From: Amoebophrya sp. A120
Lineage: Eukaryota > Sar > Dinophyceae > Syndiniales > Amoebophryaceae
DNA length: 64,000 nt
Direction of reading: 5' to 3'
Assembly (NCBI GenBank): GCA_905178155.1
Contig: CAJINV010000005.1
Coordinates: forward strand, 7,184,989-7,248,988
Shown: positions 1 to 9,301 of the stretch, piece by piece
Layout: each line of letters opens with the position of its first letter
Position numbering within the stretch: position 1 is the stretch's first letter
Notes under the pieces: model-generated
What the model saw: the letters and a program-made list of their open reading frames with translations, nothing else
Database searches by the model: none
What the model was told of the DNA's origin: nothing
Position numbers and translations under genes: made by a program

Positions 1-1
1 G

Positions 2-2143
2 TATCGGATTCGAGCTGATTTAGTGGACCACCAGTTGCTGAGCTGTTGCGAAGATCATCATGTTGGACGAGTCGTGGATAGGAGTAGGACTACGACGGAG
101 GAACATCAAAGCAAGGAACAACAGCTCGCCCTTGCCGCTGCAACCTCCTCTTCCTCGTGTGAAAATGGCATGACAAGTAACGATACTAATCCTAGTGCAG
201 CTAATCGCACAACTAATTCTTCCTCTACTACCTTCCATCTCCTCGACCGTCACCCAAACAACTTCTTAACGCAAATGCGTTTCCCGAACGGGGACGAAAA
301 TTTCGTAAATCCCAAGTTCGAGTTATCGAAAAGAAAATTTCCCCCTCCCCATATCACAACGAAATATCTGATGCTGGATTTGTGTACACAAGTTGCTGGA
401 GAGCACTGTGGGCGCATATCAAGTGCGAGTAGCAGGGTTTTGGCTTTATACATAGGCACTTCTTAGCATGAAAAACGTCAGCATGACAAATAACCGCCTG
501 CACAATGCGGCGGCTGTCTGCGGAGTTGCCTTCTTGCAAGACAGACACGATTTGCGACCACAAATCAGCATAACAAATTTCCAAAAGTATACCTTTTGTT
601 CAGTATGGGGAGGGGGGATTTTTCCTTTGAATGCGAGTATTTTACCAAAGAGCTCCACGAGGAGGACAAGGCGCACCTGGTCATGCACAAAATATGGATT
701 GTAAAGATGTCTGGGTCTGGAAGATTGCAACTTGTCATGCTAAAACTGAATCATGCAGAAATCTGTGTTGCATGAGTGCCAAAAGGTGTCCACTTTCGAC
801 CAGGTTTGGAGGGAGTTTCTCATGCAGAATAGGCATGGCAGGGACCTCACAGACTCTGTCATGCTAGGTCCCGCATTCCAGACCTCACAAGTCATGGAAA
901 ACCTGCATGACAAGTTTAGACTCTTCCAGACCCAGACATTTTTGCATTTGATACAAAATGGACAACCGCGATTGGCACGGGATTAAGTCACCGCGTTGGC
1001 AAACGATTGCTATATGGAATTCGCTGTGGACGCTGGCGTTCCGGGAGGCGCAGTGCTTATGCATCGCAAAATGTGCGTAAGTACTCGTACATTCTAATTG
1101 CAATCGAGCATGACAAACCTGATTTCCTATGTAACTCACCATGACTACAAATTTAAACTGTCATGCTGACGAAATCGAAATTTGTCATGCGGTCACTTCT
1201 ACAGCCAGTACACGATGCTACTTTTGCAAAAATGCATACTGCTTCGCAAGCTGCGACAACTTTATGGGGAAAAATGTTTTCTCGCCCGCGGAAGGTGGAG
1301 GCGCGGAGGAGGGTGACCAGGACGAACTTTTTTCTCCGGTGCCAGTACGCATTGCAAATATGTCCGGGTCTAGAAGGATGCAACGTGTCTTGCTGTTGCT
1401 GGATTTGGATTCTACAAAAATCTGTATTGCATGAACAGCAACAGTAACAGAGGTGGTCCAGTTTTTGCCACGGCGAGAGGGAATTTCTCGTGCGGTATAG
1501 GCATCAGGAGGCCCTCACAAAATCTGTGATGCTAGGGCATGCATCACAAACATCAGGAGTCTAGTCATGCAAAATGTGGTGCATGACAATCCTTCCAGAC
1601 CCGGACATATTTGCACTTGATAGCCAGTTTCGGAAAACGACGAGGAACAACCTAGCAGTGGACCTAGTACGTCAACCCGTCCGCTGGATGAATTTGGCCC
1701 GGTTCTTGAGCAACAATTGCAGAGCAGCAACTGCAATAGCAATACCTCGTCGCAACAAGTCCAAGAATCTGCTGCTGGCAGTCGTTCTTCATCATCCTCA
1801 CATTTGTACGATTACGCAAAAAGCAGAACGACCAGGGACAGTGTCGTTGTCTATGACAGTGCACAACTCCCCCTCCCCCTCATTTGTATAGCATGAACGG
1901 CAACACAAGCATCAGCAAGAGTGCCTGTTTTGCATGACAAATTTACGCTGGAGTGTAGTGCTATCTGGGCTACCAGAAATTGCCATGCAAGCAGTGCCAT
2001 AAGGCAGCGACGGGATTGTTCGGGATTTTGCATGACAAAACAAAGGAGGGGGAGGCAGAGTTGTGCGCTGTCATATTGTCGTAGGTCCTGGAGGACAACT
2101 TCTGCGACCGCTCCGGGCAGCCGACCTGGAAGAATTGGATTGA
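2..2143 (+). CDS. Unrecognised protein, 3' part, six exons split by five introners
   Basis: The reading frame is open from the left window edge, so the 5' end lies outside. Exons are about 2-323, 639-692, 959-1057, 1244-1345, 1628-1851 and 2081-2143 (TGA). They sum to 864 nt, exactly divisible by three, when each introner is removed with one copy of its target duplication. The visible part is 287 residues. It starts with a Ser/Thr/Asn-rich stretch, passes through a Trp- and Cys-containing core (NRDWHGIKSPRWQ, SCDNFMGKN), and continues into an acidic, Ser/Gln-rich tail ending in a Leu/Glu segment (LRAADLEELD). No family is recognised. The frame is well supported because all five excisions agree; the function is unknown. 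Confidence 0.75.
324..633 (+). mobile_element. Introner, family C
   Basis: Ends are TATCGAAAAGAAAATTT and an inverse copy near 615-633 around ATGGGGAGGGGGG. The target repeat CGAGT lies at 319-323 and 634-638. Excision joins KFE to YFTKEL in frame. Confidence 0.88.
693..953 (+). mobile_element. Introner, family A
   Basis: Left end TATGGATTGTAAAGATG with CTGGGTCTGG; right end is its inverse, finishing TTTGCATTTGATA. Target repeat CAAAA at 688-692 and 954-958. The repeat has no G, so no register gives a GT donor. Confidence 0.9.
1058..1238 (+). mobile_element. Introner, family B
   Basis: Left TATGCATCGCAAAATG, right CTACTTTTGCAAAAATGCATA. Target repeat GTGCT (1053) against CTGCT (1239), one mismatch. 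Excision joins REAQC to FASCDN in frame. Confidence 0.82.
1346..1622 (+). mobile_element. Introner, family A
   Basis: Left TACGCATTGCAAATATG, right CATATTTGCACTTGATA. Perfect target repeat GCCAG at 1341-1345 and 1623-1627. Excision joins SPVPV to SENDEE. Confidence 0.92.
1852..2075 (+). mobile_element. Introner, family E
   Basis: Left TATGACAGTGCACAACTCCC, right GAGTTGTGCGCTGTCATA. Perfect target repeat TTGTC at 1847-1851 and 2076-2080. Excision leaves an in-frame run of Val before GPGGQLL and the stop. Confidence 0.92.
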
Positions 2144-3588
2144 TGAGATCATAATTAGTGATTGGGAACAAGTTTGCAGCTGGTGGAAGGCGTGTTTCTG
2201 TGGTGGAAAAAGTTGGTGATGCTAGTTCGCTTTTTACACTATCCAGGAAATAGTAATGAATAAAGATAAACAAAATGTTCGAAAAAGATGCACAAGGTGG
2301 CATGGTGCTCGCTGGACCCCAGTTAAAAAATCTCGCAGAAAAATACATAGGCTTTTATATCGTGCAGCTCTCATCATTTTTAATTTTATTGCGTGAGGGG
2401 AGCTTTCGGTACAGCTACAAACAGCAGGTCATTTTATTTATTAAGCAGCAGGCCATTTAAGAGTGCCCTCTCTACAAGTCGAGATGAGGTTGTATTGCTT
2501 TATTTTCATGGCAATATTTTTAGAGCACAAGCGACGCAGTCGCAGGAGAGATGAAGACCGAACAAATTTAAAGAATACGACGACCTATTTCGAACTGTTT
2601 TATATCCAGATATACACAGCTTCTATTTTTATTTTTGCATCCGAAATTTTAGTTCGTACTTCTGACATTTAGAGAGTACGCCCACGTATATCCCACACAA
2701 TCACGATGTACAAAGCGTGGAGTTGTCAAGGCGGAAAAGGAAAAGTATCGGTCTGTATTCGCATTGTCCTATGTCATAATCTGAATGTCGATATCGGTGA
2801 CTTCTTCGCGTAATTTTCATCGGTATTATTTTATCTCGTGCTGCTCCTTCTAGGCTTCATCGGTCGTGGTGGTGGTCGTTTCAAATGTTTTTTGTCTTCG
2901 GTTTTGAGAATTGCAATCTTCGTGGTTTTCGGAAACAGAAAGAAATAGGTAACACCAAAGCGCTTTCCTGACATCGGTTTTTCGTGCAGCTCGTCCATTC
3001 AAAAATATCATTATCATCCGGAGGCGCGTATCGGTATCTGTCAGTTTGCCGTTCTATCGTACTCGTACAAGGAAGTTTATAGAAAAAGGAGATGAAGGCT
3101 TGTTTGCCACTCGGCCCTGCGCGAGGGCGACGTCGACGTCCGCTTTGCCGTTATTAACGTGATGACTTTTTCGTACACCATACAACGAACATGAAGAGGA
3201 TGTTTCCGTCATGACTTCCCCGATCATGCAGCAGTACAACTACTTCTATACTTTTATGGCGCTCGTCTGGCTTTCATATTGATACTCAACGTTTGCGGCC
3301 TTCACGAAAACGATTCCACAACATCTACTTCCGACAGGGTTTGCTAATAACTTTCTTGACTTGTCAGTCGTCCCCTCGTCTTCAAGTCCGGAAACGAAAA
3401 AGTAGACCGCCTTCTTTAATACCTGAAAACCGAAAGAAACAAAAACGAAACTTTTGACCACGACGAATTTGATTTTTTTTGAAGCATCAAACTACCGCTA
3501 CTTAAACTTAATCCTTCAGGAGCACGACATTACGACTACGAGTAAGACAAGTAAAACTCTGTGTAAGTACTTCTACAAGGTGTTGTAG
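2144..3588. other. Intergenic, no gene supported
   Basis: About 1.4 kb of AT-leaning sequence between two plus-strand genes. Only short, unconnected open frames occur. It probably holds the 3' end of the first gene and the promoter of the next, but no motif can be assigned. Confidence 0.5.
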
Positions 3589-3593
3589 TTGAC

Positions 3594-3829
3594 TATGGAG
3601 TTCTCAAATGTTACATTCTCAGCTGTTACATGAATTTGTAATGCAAGACTGGCAAAACTGAAGGGAGGAAGATTGCGCCTTTTGCATTACAAATTTGGCG
3701 CAGATTTACATGCTGTCTAGCCCTGCCGAAATTTGTGATGCGAAGCAGCTCGATCATCTGCCGGCTTAAAGTGCTTTTGCATGACAAATTCATGTAACAG
3801 TTGAGAATGTAACGTTTGAGAACGCCATA
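3594..3829 (+). mobile_element. Introner, family K, upstream of a coding region
   Basis: Left TATGGAGTTCTCAAATG followed by TTACATTCTCA; right is the inverse, ending GAACGCCATA. Perfect target repeat TTGAC at 3589-3593 and 3830-3834. It lies 150 bp before the next start codon, so it is either a 5'-UTR intron or an unspliced intergenic insertion. Confidence 0.88.
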
Positions 3830-3977
3830 TTGACACGTCTTGTTGAGTTGTCCTACCAGCAGCTCAGCATTTTCATTTCATCCAAGAAGTGCTTTCTAAT
3901 TCAAGCACTAACACTAAGCTGACAAAAATAAACTTAAACCGAAAGAACTCACCGCGAGGACATCGACCAAGGAATCG

Positions 3978-6900
3978 ATGACTCTGACTCCAAAAAATCC
4001 TGCCGCGGCACAACGTCGGCCAACAGCAGGGCGGCCGAGCACCACTTCTACGACCCGGAGCACCTCCGGATCCGGATTCCAGCTGTTCTTGCACAACAAG
4101 AACAAAAATGGCCGCCCGACCGGGAAGATGAAGATGCTCTTCGCGGCAGGTGCACTGCGCGTCGCGATGCCAGGCACTCTCCTTTGTTCCTCGCCTCTAT
4201 GGAACTGTCAGGATTGAAATTGACAAAGTTGAAAAATTTGTGATGAATAAAACCGATACCAGTTGGAAGCCCAATTTCTAAGCGGCGCATGACAAATTTA
4301 GAGGCCATCGAAATCCAGTTTGTCATGTTGTTTAGCGAAAAAAGGCATCCCTTGTCATGCTACTTTTGCAGCGGTATCCCAAGCCGGAAACAGGCTCACA
4401 ATCGGCCTTACTTGCAATCCCTGCAAGACAGTCACTTCGTGTCTTGCATTTTATGCATCACAAATTATTTCAACTTTGTCGATTTCAATCCTGACACCCC
4501 CATAGCTTCCTGGTCTCGTCCAGGCCGTGAACGTGGAGAAAATCTCCAAGACGCGGCAGGAATCACAGCCATATCCTGTGCAAAAGTATCGTACTCGCAT
4601 TGCAATCATGCATTACAAATCTTTCTCTCAAGGTAAATCAGCATTACAAATTTTATCATTACAAATTTTATCTCTCATGCTGAGGAAATTTGTAATGCAT
4701 TTATACGAGTGCGATATTTTTGCAATTCATAAGCCGCAGGGCAATGCCAATGGCAACGTCGGAAACGGCAACGCCGGCAAGACGAACGCACCGCCCGCTG
4801 CCCGGGCGGGTACTAGTTCGCAGACCACGGAGGGCTGCAGTTGCAGTGGCGGTGGCTGTATCAGACTGAAAAGAAAAGATCAAATCATCTCTCCACTACT
4901 TCTACATCACGCGGATGGACAATCAATGTGGCCCTCTACTTCAATTGTCCGAGTGATTGTGCTCTCATGCTGCCCTCTTTGCAGGAGGTGGAAAGCGAGT
5001 CGTGTGATCTGCTTCATCGTCCACGAGCCGTCGTTGGTTTGCACGGCGGTGAACAGTTTCAAAAAAAAAGGTTTTAGAAAACATTGCAACGGGCGCTCGA
5101 CGCAAAACCAAAAGACCTTATGTACCACTTCATCTTGAAAAGCGAAGAAAAATGCATGTCCACAAAAATCTCAATTGCAATGTTGAGAAAAGTTCTAATG
5201 TGCCTGATATTCATGGTTGCTCATAGAGTGCAGCTGATGTTTGCCAAAGTACTACTCTGGTGTGGTTTTTCTCCTAATTTGTCCTCATGCTGCTAGTCTC
5301 AGTTACCCCTCCAGTCTTGCTCGGGGGTACTGTTCATCTTGCATGATTCGCTGGTCCTCGTGGGGGGATGATTTGATCTCAAATTTTCTCGTTCGATATG
5401 CGGCGGATCACAGGAGAATACGGCTGAACAGCTGCGCCAGAAAAAACTGAACGCGAAAATACCAGCCGTCACTGGTCGCTTTGCTGGCGACCCGAACACA
5501 CCTCCCGTTCCAGTTGCTGCCGGCGGCCCCAAGCAACAAGACTTGCTCCCTTCAGCGGGTGTACAACGATCGTCGGGCAACCAAGGAGGAGGAGCAGGTG
5601 GAGGATCTCAAGACTTGCACTCTTCAGCGGGTGTACAACGATCGTCGGGCAACGAAGGAGGAGGAGCAGGTGGAGGAGGAGCAGGTGGAGGAGGAGATGG
5701 TGGAGGAGGAGATGGTGGAGGAGGAGATGGTGGAGGAGGAGATGGTGGAGGAGGAGATGGTGGAGGAGGAGATGGTGGAGGTGGTGGTGGAGGAGGAGGA
5801 GGAGCACCGGGTGTTTTTACACCGCGACCTGATTCGCCTGCGGGTCAAGGCAAGCTGCCGGAGCCACCTGCGCCCGTAAAAAAAAATGGTGCCGATGGTG
5901 AGGGGGATGGTGACGGTAAGGTGGACAGCGAGGACTCCAGTACTGAAGAAGAAGAGCCTCCGAAACAGGAGCATGATCATGAATCAGCAGGGCAAGAAGA
6001 AGAAGAACCTGTCCTCGGCCCTCCTTCGCAACCGTTTGGAACGGAAAACGAAGGCGTTGTTTCTCCTGGGGTCGTGCATCAGCCTCCGCAACCGGAAGCG
6101 CCCGTGGTCCACCCGGTAGCTACTGGAGATGATGCTCTACCTGTTCCTGGGATTCAGAATGAGAATCTAGGGGATGGTCTTCGTCCTCAAGCATCAAGAG
6201 GAGGTTACTACACAGAAGCCGAAAATGCGTGGAAAGAATGCAACGAGAAGCAGAAGCCCGACGAGAGTTGCGAGATCATGATCTGGATTCGGCCCGAAAA
6301 AGAAGTCGCCCAAGCGCTTGGTACGTGCATGGCAGAGGAAGAAAGAGCATGGCTCAACAAACAAAACGAGTGGATACGGTTCGGAAAGGTCCGTCTGGAT
6401 CAGTGGGACAAAGAAAGCTGGTGGAATTTCAAAAAGACCGAGGGAAAGTTTCTTCCAGCGTACGTGGAAGCGAACGCCGATGCATATGAAGCGCAGGGTT
6501 TAATTAATCGCAAATCTTCCCTCGCTGACACTGCTGACAAGCTCTCTGCGTGGTGGGAGAAAGTACTACATATGCAGTACCAGGAGGATCAGAATGTTGC
6601 GACGCCAGCGTTTCACATGCTACGTCGACGTGGAGAGGGGAAAGTAGAAGACGGGGAAAAAAATGCGGTGCTCCTCAACCAGCCCTTTTTGGAGTTTAAC
6701 AATGCGGAGGAGATAAAGTCGACGGGACGCTCGCGGAAGAAACCAAAAAAAGGTAGGAGTGTGAATCACCTCCCCACCCCTTTGAATCACCTCCCCACGC
6801 ATCACCCCCCCACCCGGATCACCTACCCACCTCCCCCGCATCACCTCGTGACGCGCCCGCATCACCACCGTAGCGGCCGGAGGTGATGCAGAAGCAGAGC

Positions 6901-7610
6901 CGGCTGCGGCCTAGGGTTTAGGGTTCGGGGTTTAGGGTCGTCGAGGCCAGCCGGCGCGACGGCGCCGTCGCGCCGGCTGGCCTCGACGCTTCTCTTTTTC
7001 TCGTGTTCCTTCCCCCTTCTCCGCCCTTGTGTGCCACCATTTTGGCTTCCATTGCTTCTTGGTCCTTTTGCTGTGCGCCCTTTGCCCCCGTCGTGTTTCC
7101 GTGCCTTGACTCCTTGCGGCATTGCCTTGCGTGCCCCGTGAGTCGCTCCATGTTCGCCACCTTAGGGCCGCCGCACCCATCTGGTGGCCGCGTGCGTAGG
7201 CTGATCTGTCGCGCAGGATGAGGACTCATGTGCGTTGTGGCAGATGCCTGGCTTCATCGCCGCGAGGTAGATGGCACAGAAGCCAAGCAGCATGCATCCA
7301 GACGTAGTCACGTTCTGCTCGACAATCACGGAGCAGTGCAACGCGGTGGGGAAGTGTTGGACGACTGGGAGGTGGGGAGGTGGGGAAGTGCCTCCCCACC
7401 TCCCCACCACTGGGGAGGTACCTCCCCACACGTGGGGAGGCACCTCCCCAGGGTGGGGAGGTGGGGAGGTGATGCGTGGGGAGGTGATTCACACCATAAC
7501 CCCAAAAACAAGCGGTGGAGAAATGCGGAAGAGGAAAAGCCTATTTAGAATCCTCACGCAGCAGAGAGAGAGGACAAGCAAAATGTTCTGGACCACGAGG
7601 GAGGGTGTGA
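3978..7610 (+). CDS. Unrecognised 616-residue protein with Gly/Asp repeat and Trp-rich C-terminal region
   Basis: Exons are 3978-4197, 4510-4571, 4737-4858, 5404-6752 and 7513-7610 (TGA). They total 1851 nt, a multiple of three. The start is the first ATG of a frame that stays open through three introners. The order is: basic Thr/Ser-rich N-terminus; Asn/Gly stretch (GNANGNVGNGNAGK); a duplicated block containing SAGVQRSSGN at about 5548 and 5625; a GGGGD tandem run; an acidic Glu/Pro region; then a folded-looking region of about 150 residues with many Trp (WIRPEKEV, ERAWLNKQNEW, ESWWNFKK); and a basic tail (RSRKKPKK). No family is recognised. The last intron is a 760-bp inverted-repeat element with GT and AG at its edges. 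The exon after it is inferred from frame only. Confidence 0.62.
4198..4504 (+). mobile_element. Introner, family F
   Basis: Left TATGGAACTGTCAGGATTG, right CAATCCTGACACCCCCATA; the arms also share AACTTTGTC. Target repeat GCCTC (4193) against GCTTC (4505). Excision joins LLCSSP to PGLVQ. Confidence 0.88.
4572..4731 (+). mobile_element. Introner, family B
   Basis: Left TATCCTGTGCAAAAGTATCG, right GCGATATTTTTGCAATTCATA. Target repeat AGCCA against AGCCG. Excision joins RQESQP to QGNANG. Confidence 0.88.
4859..5398 (+). mobile_element. Long introner, family L (540 bp)
   Basis: Left arm TATCAGACTGAAAAG plus AGATCAAATCATC. The right arm is its inverse (GATGATTTGATCTC and then TTCTCGTTCGATA). No clear target repeat is left, but excision keeps the frame, joining SCSGGGC to GSQENTAEQ. 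It is seen only once here. Confidence 0.7.
5669..5790 (+). repeat. 15-bp coding minisatellite (GGGGD repeat)
   Basis: The unit GATGGTGGAGGAGGA is repeated about six times and degenerates at both ends into GGA-rich sequence. It encodes Asp-Gly-Gly-Gly-Gly in the exon 5404-6752. The unit is a multiple of three, so copy changes do not shift the frame. Confidence 0.9.
6909..6937 (+). repeat. Telomere-like TTTAGGG repeats
   Basis: Three TTTAGGG-type units, one degenerate (TTCGGGG), lie directly beside the 50-bp palindrome. TTTAGGG is a telomere repeat type known from plants and reported in dinoflagellates. A single TTTAGGG also occurs at about 15823. Confidence 0.6.
6939..6988. repeat. Perfect 50-bp GC-rich palindrome
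   Basis: The sequence is its own reverse complement over 50 bases, centred on GGCGCC at 6961-6966. It sits in the loop of the 6753-7512 element. Confidence 0.95.
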
Positions 7611-8608
7611 TGGAGGACGAGGAACGAATAAAACGCTTCAATACATGTATCCTGCTTGCAAGATCTAGTGCGTGCGCGCTCGTTGGCCTGCGAGTGCAAA
7701 ATTATCTAATTGGTCGCTGCCTTATTTCGTCCGTAGTAGCTGTAGCTCTTTGATGTCTTTGAAGAGTCTATTATATAGACTCTTCAAAGACACTGATATT
7801 ATAATATAATAATAGTGGCAAAGGTTTTTTCACTCCTAAGGGAGCTCCTAAGGAAGCTTCCTTACGGAAGTTGTCCCTTAAGAGGGCTTGCTAAGGAAAA
7901 GCCTTAAGCAAAATTATCTTAAGGCGTCTGCGCTTAAGAAGGTACGCCTTANNNNNNNNNNNNNNNNNNNNNNNNNNNNNNNNNNNNNNNNNNNNNNNNN
8001 NNNNNNNNNNNNNNNNNNNNNNNNNNNNNNNNNNNNNNNNNNNNNNNNNNNGCTATTGCTTGCTATTAGTGCCGTCGCCTTCCGGGCTGGTTGCGAGTTT
8101 GGCGACTCGCAACCAACCAAGACCAAAGCCCAAAGCACCACCACCCAAGCACCGGGCTTACCACCACTACAGTAATCGACTTTGCGAGCCCAGCGGGCCC
8201 CCGAAGGGCCCGCGCCAAGGGCTCGTATCATATATATAAGAACATCGGTCTATGCATATAGATACAGCACACGACTTGAATTATGGCCTTTGTACAAACA
8301 TGGCCCCGCCCCGTCTGCCGGCGGCCTACTAGCCCAACAGATGCAGCGTAGCTACTACCCCGAGGCCAGGCAGCTAAAAGGCAATGATGTCGCGCACCAT
8401 GGCGGCCTCGGCCTCCCCTGGCCACCTGATCGCGCCAACTTTGCCAGTGCCGCTTGCTTTAAAAATTATGCCGCAGTCGGCTGCGCCACGCACAGCTTGT
8501 ATCTAGGTCTGAATAACCCGCATCTCCAACGCCAGAAAGCAAAACTCCGGTTTGACTGCGTGTGGCGGGTCAAAGAAAAATGAAAATAAAACATTTTGGA
8601 TCGGGGCG
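7611..8608. other. No gene supported; CTTAAG-rich tract and assembly gap
   Basis: Bases 7830-7951 are rich in CTTAAG/CCTTAGG-type short inverted units. Then come exactly 100 N (7952-8051), the usual size for an unsized scaffold gap. A small hairpin (GGTTGCGAG/CTCGCAACC) lies at about 8090-8115. Long-range structure across this point is unreliable. Confidence 0.7.
7756..7792. repeat. Hairpin with 16-bp arms
   Basis: GTCTTTGAAGAGTCTA pairs with TAGACTCTTCAAAGAC across a TTATA loop. It lies about 145 bp after the preceding stop codon. A role at the transcript 3' end is only a guess. Confidence 0.8.
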
Positions 8609-8821
8609 ATGGAGCTGGTGATTGCACACCACCCAAACCCTAAGCCGCATCCGTCGGAAATGCCTGCCGATTTGCACCCGGAACGCTTCCGCATTCTGTA
8701 CAGCTGGAATGCCAAGCGGGAGTACGAATTGCAGCAAATAATTTGTCGCGGTCAATGGAAAGATGAAGGTCGAGCTATTTCTTGCATTGCTTGCGGCAAC
8801 ATTGCATGTCGGAGAACCTAA
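8609..8821 (+). CDS. Possible 70-residue hypothetical protein or exon
   Basis: ATG at 8609 to TAA at 8821. The sequence reads like coding DNA (PSEMPADLHPERFRILYSWN, then a Cys pair, CIACGNIAC), but no family is recognised and no introner flanks it. The frame is open for some way upstream, so this could be a terminal exon whose 5' part is lost near the gap. Confidence 0.35.
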   Translation: MELVIAHHPNPKPHPSEMPADLHPERFRILYSWNAKREYELQQIICRGQWKDEGRAISCIACGNIACRRT

Positions 8822-9067
8822 AATCTTTGTTGCATAATAAGTAAGTACGAATATTAGCTAAGAGAATTATTAAATGTGGCTTTGATTGTCATGAGGAAGC
8901 AGCGTCGCGGTCTGTCTACTACGCTGGAGTTCGCGACAAAAAGCTGTGTAGTCGTACACTTGAGCTAGCGACGCAAATTCGTGTCAGTATGTATGCTTTA
9001 TTGGAAGTCGCATCTACTTTAAGAACTTCATCATGCAAAATAATTGGCATCACAAAACTCACGCAAA

Positions 9068-9301
9068 ATGAAAATGCCAGACCCAGACAAAGGCATGTCC
9101 GTAGTGGATAAGATGAAGACTCTCGACTGCTTTCACAATCCGGTCACAGACGACGAGGGCAGAAAGGTCTACCACCACTCTGACATCTATGGGCAATCCG
9201 TACGGATGCCGAAAAAGATTTATCGCGCAGCTACTAGTACAGTAGCAATACACTTGATAATGATCTTTACTTGCATGTCTGGTTTCTTGATGGTTTTTTA
9301 G
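9068..9301 (+). CDS. Possible small protein with C-terminal membrane segment
   Basis: ATG at 9068 to a stop at 9301, 77 residues. A charged N-terminal half is followed by a hydrophobic end (VAIHLIMIFTCMSGFLMVF) that could span a membrane. About 45 bp inside it (near 9186-9235, YGQSVRMPKKIYR) resemble 10038-10085 (YGNRKRFIGQ). It may therefore be a repeated fragment rather than a gene. Confidence 0.3.
   Translation: MKMPDPDKGMSVVDKMKTLDCFHNPVTDDEGRKVYHHSDIYGQSVRMPKKIYRAATSTVAIHLIMIFTCMSGFLMVF

Larger units (their letters stand above)
6753..7512 (+). mobile_element. 760-bp inverted-repeat element acting as the last intron
   Basis: The left arm near 6762 (GTGTGAATCACCTCCCCAC) is the inverse of the right arm near 7476 (GTGGGGAGGTGATTCACAC). 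Extra CCTCCCCAC repeats follow on the left and GTGGGGAGG repeats precede on the right. Edges read AAAG|GTAGG and ACAAG|CGG, so GT-AG splicing is possible. It does not have the TAT...ATA ends of the introners. It contains a telomere-like block (6909-6937) and a perfect 50-bp palindrome. Confidence 0.65.

Noticed and set aside
951-1070. Alternative frame through this exon (NDCYMEFAVDAGVPGGAVLMH)
   Set aside because: It is protein-like, but it requires a stop-containing join upstream. Target-repeat excision on both sides selects the other frame (NRDWHGIKSPRWQ).
7031-7043. CCATTTTGGCT, matching part of the dinoflagellate spliced-leader sequence
   Set aside because: Only 11 bases match, inside an inverted-repeat element and without the rest of the leader or a donor. 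Chance is a sufficient explanation.
7952-8051. Possible repeat expansion at the N run
   Set aside because: Exactly 100 N is a placeholder for an assembly gap, so nothing can be inferred from it.
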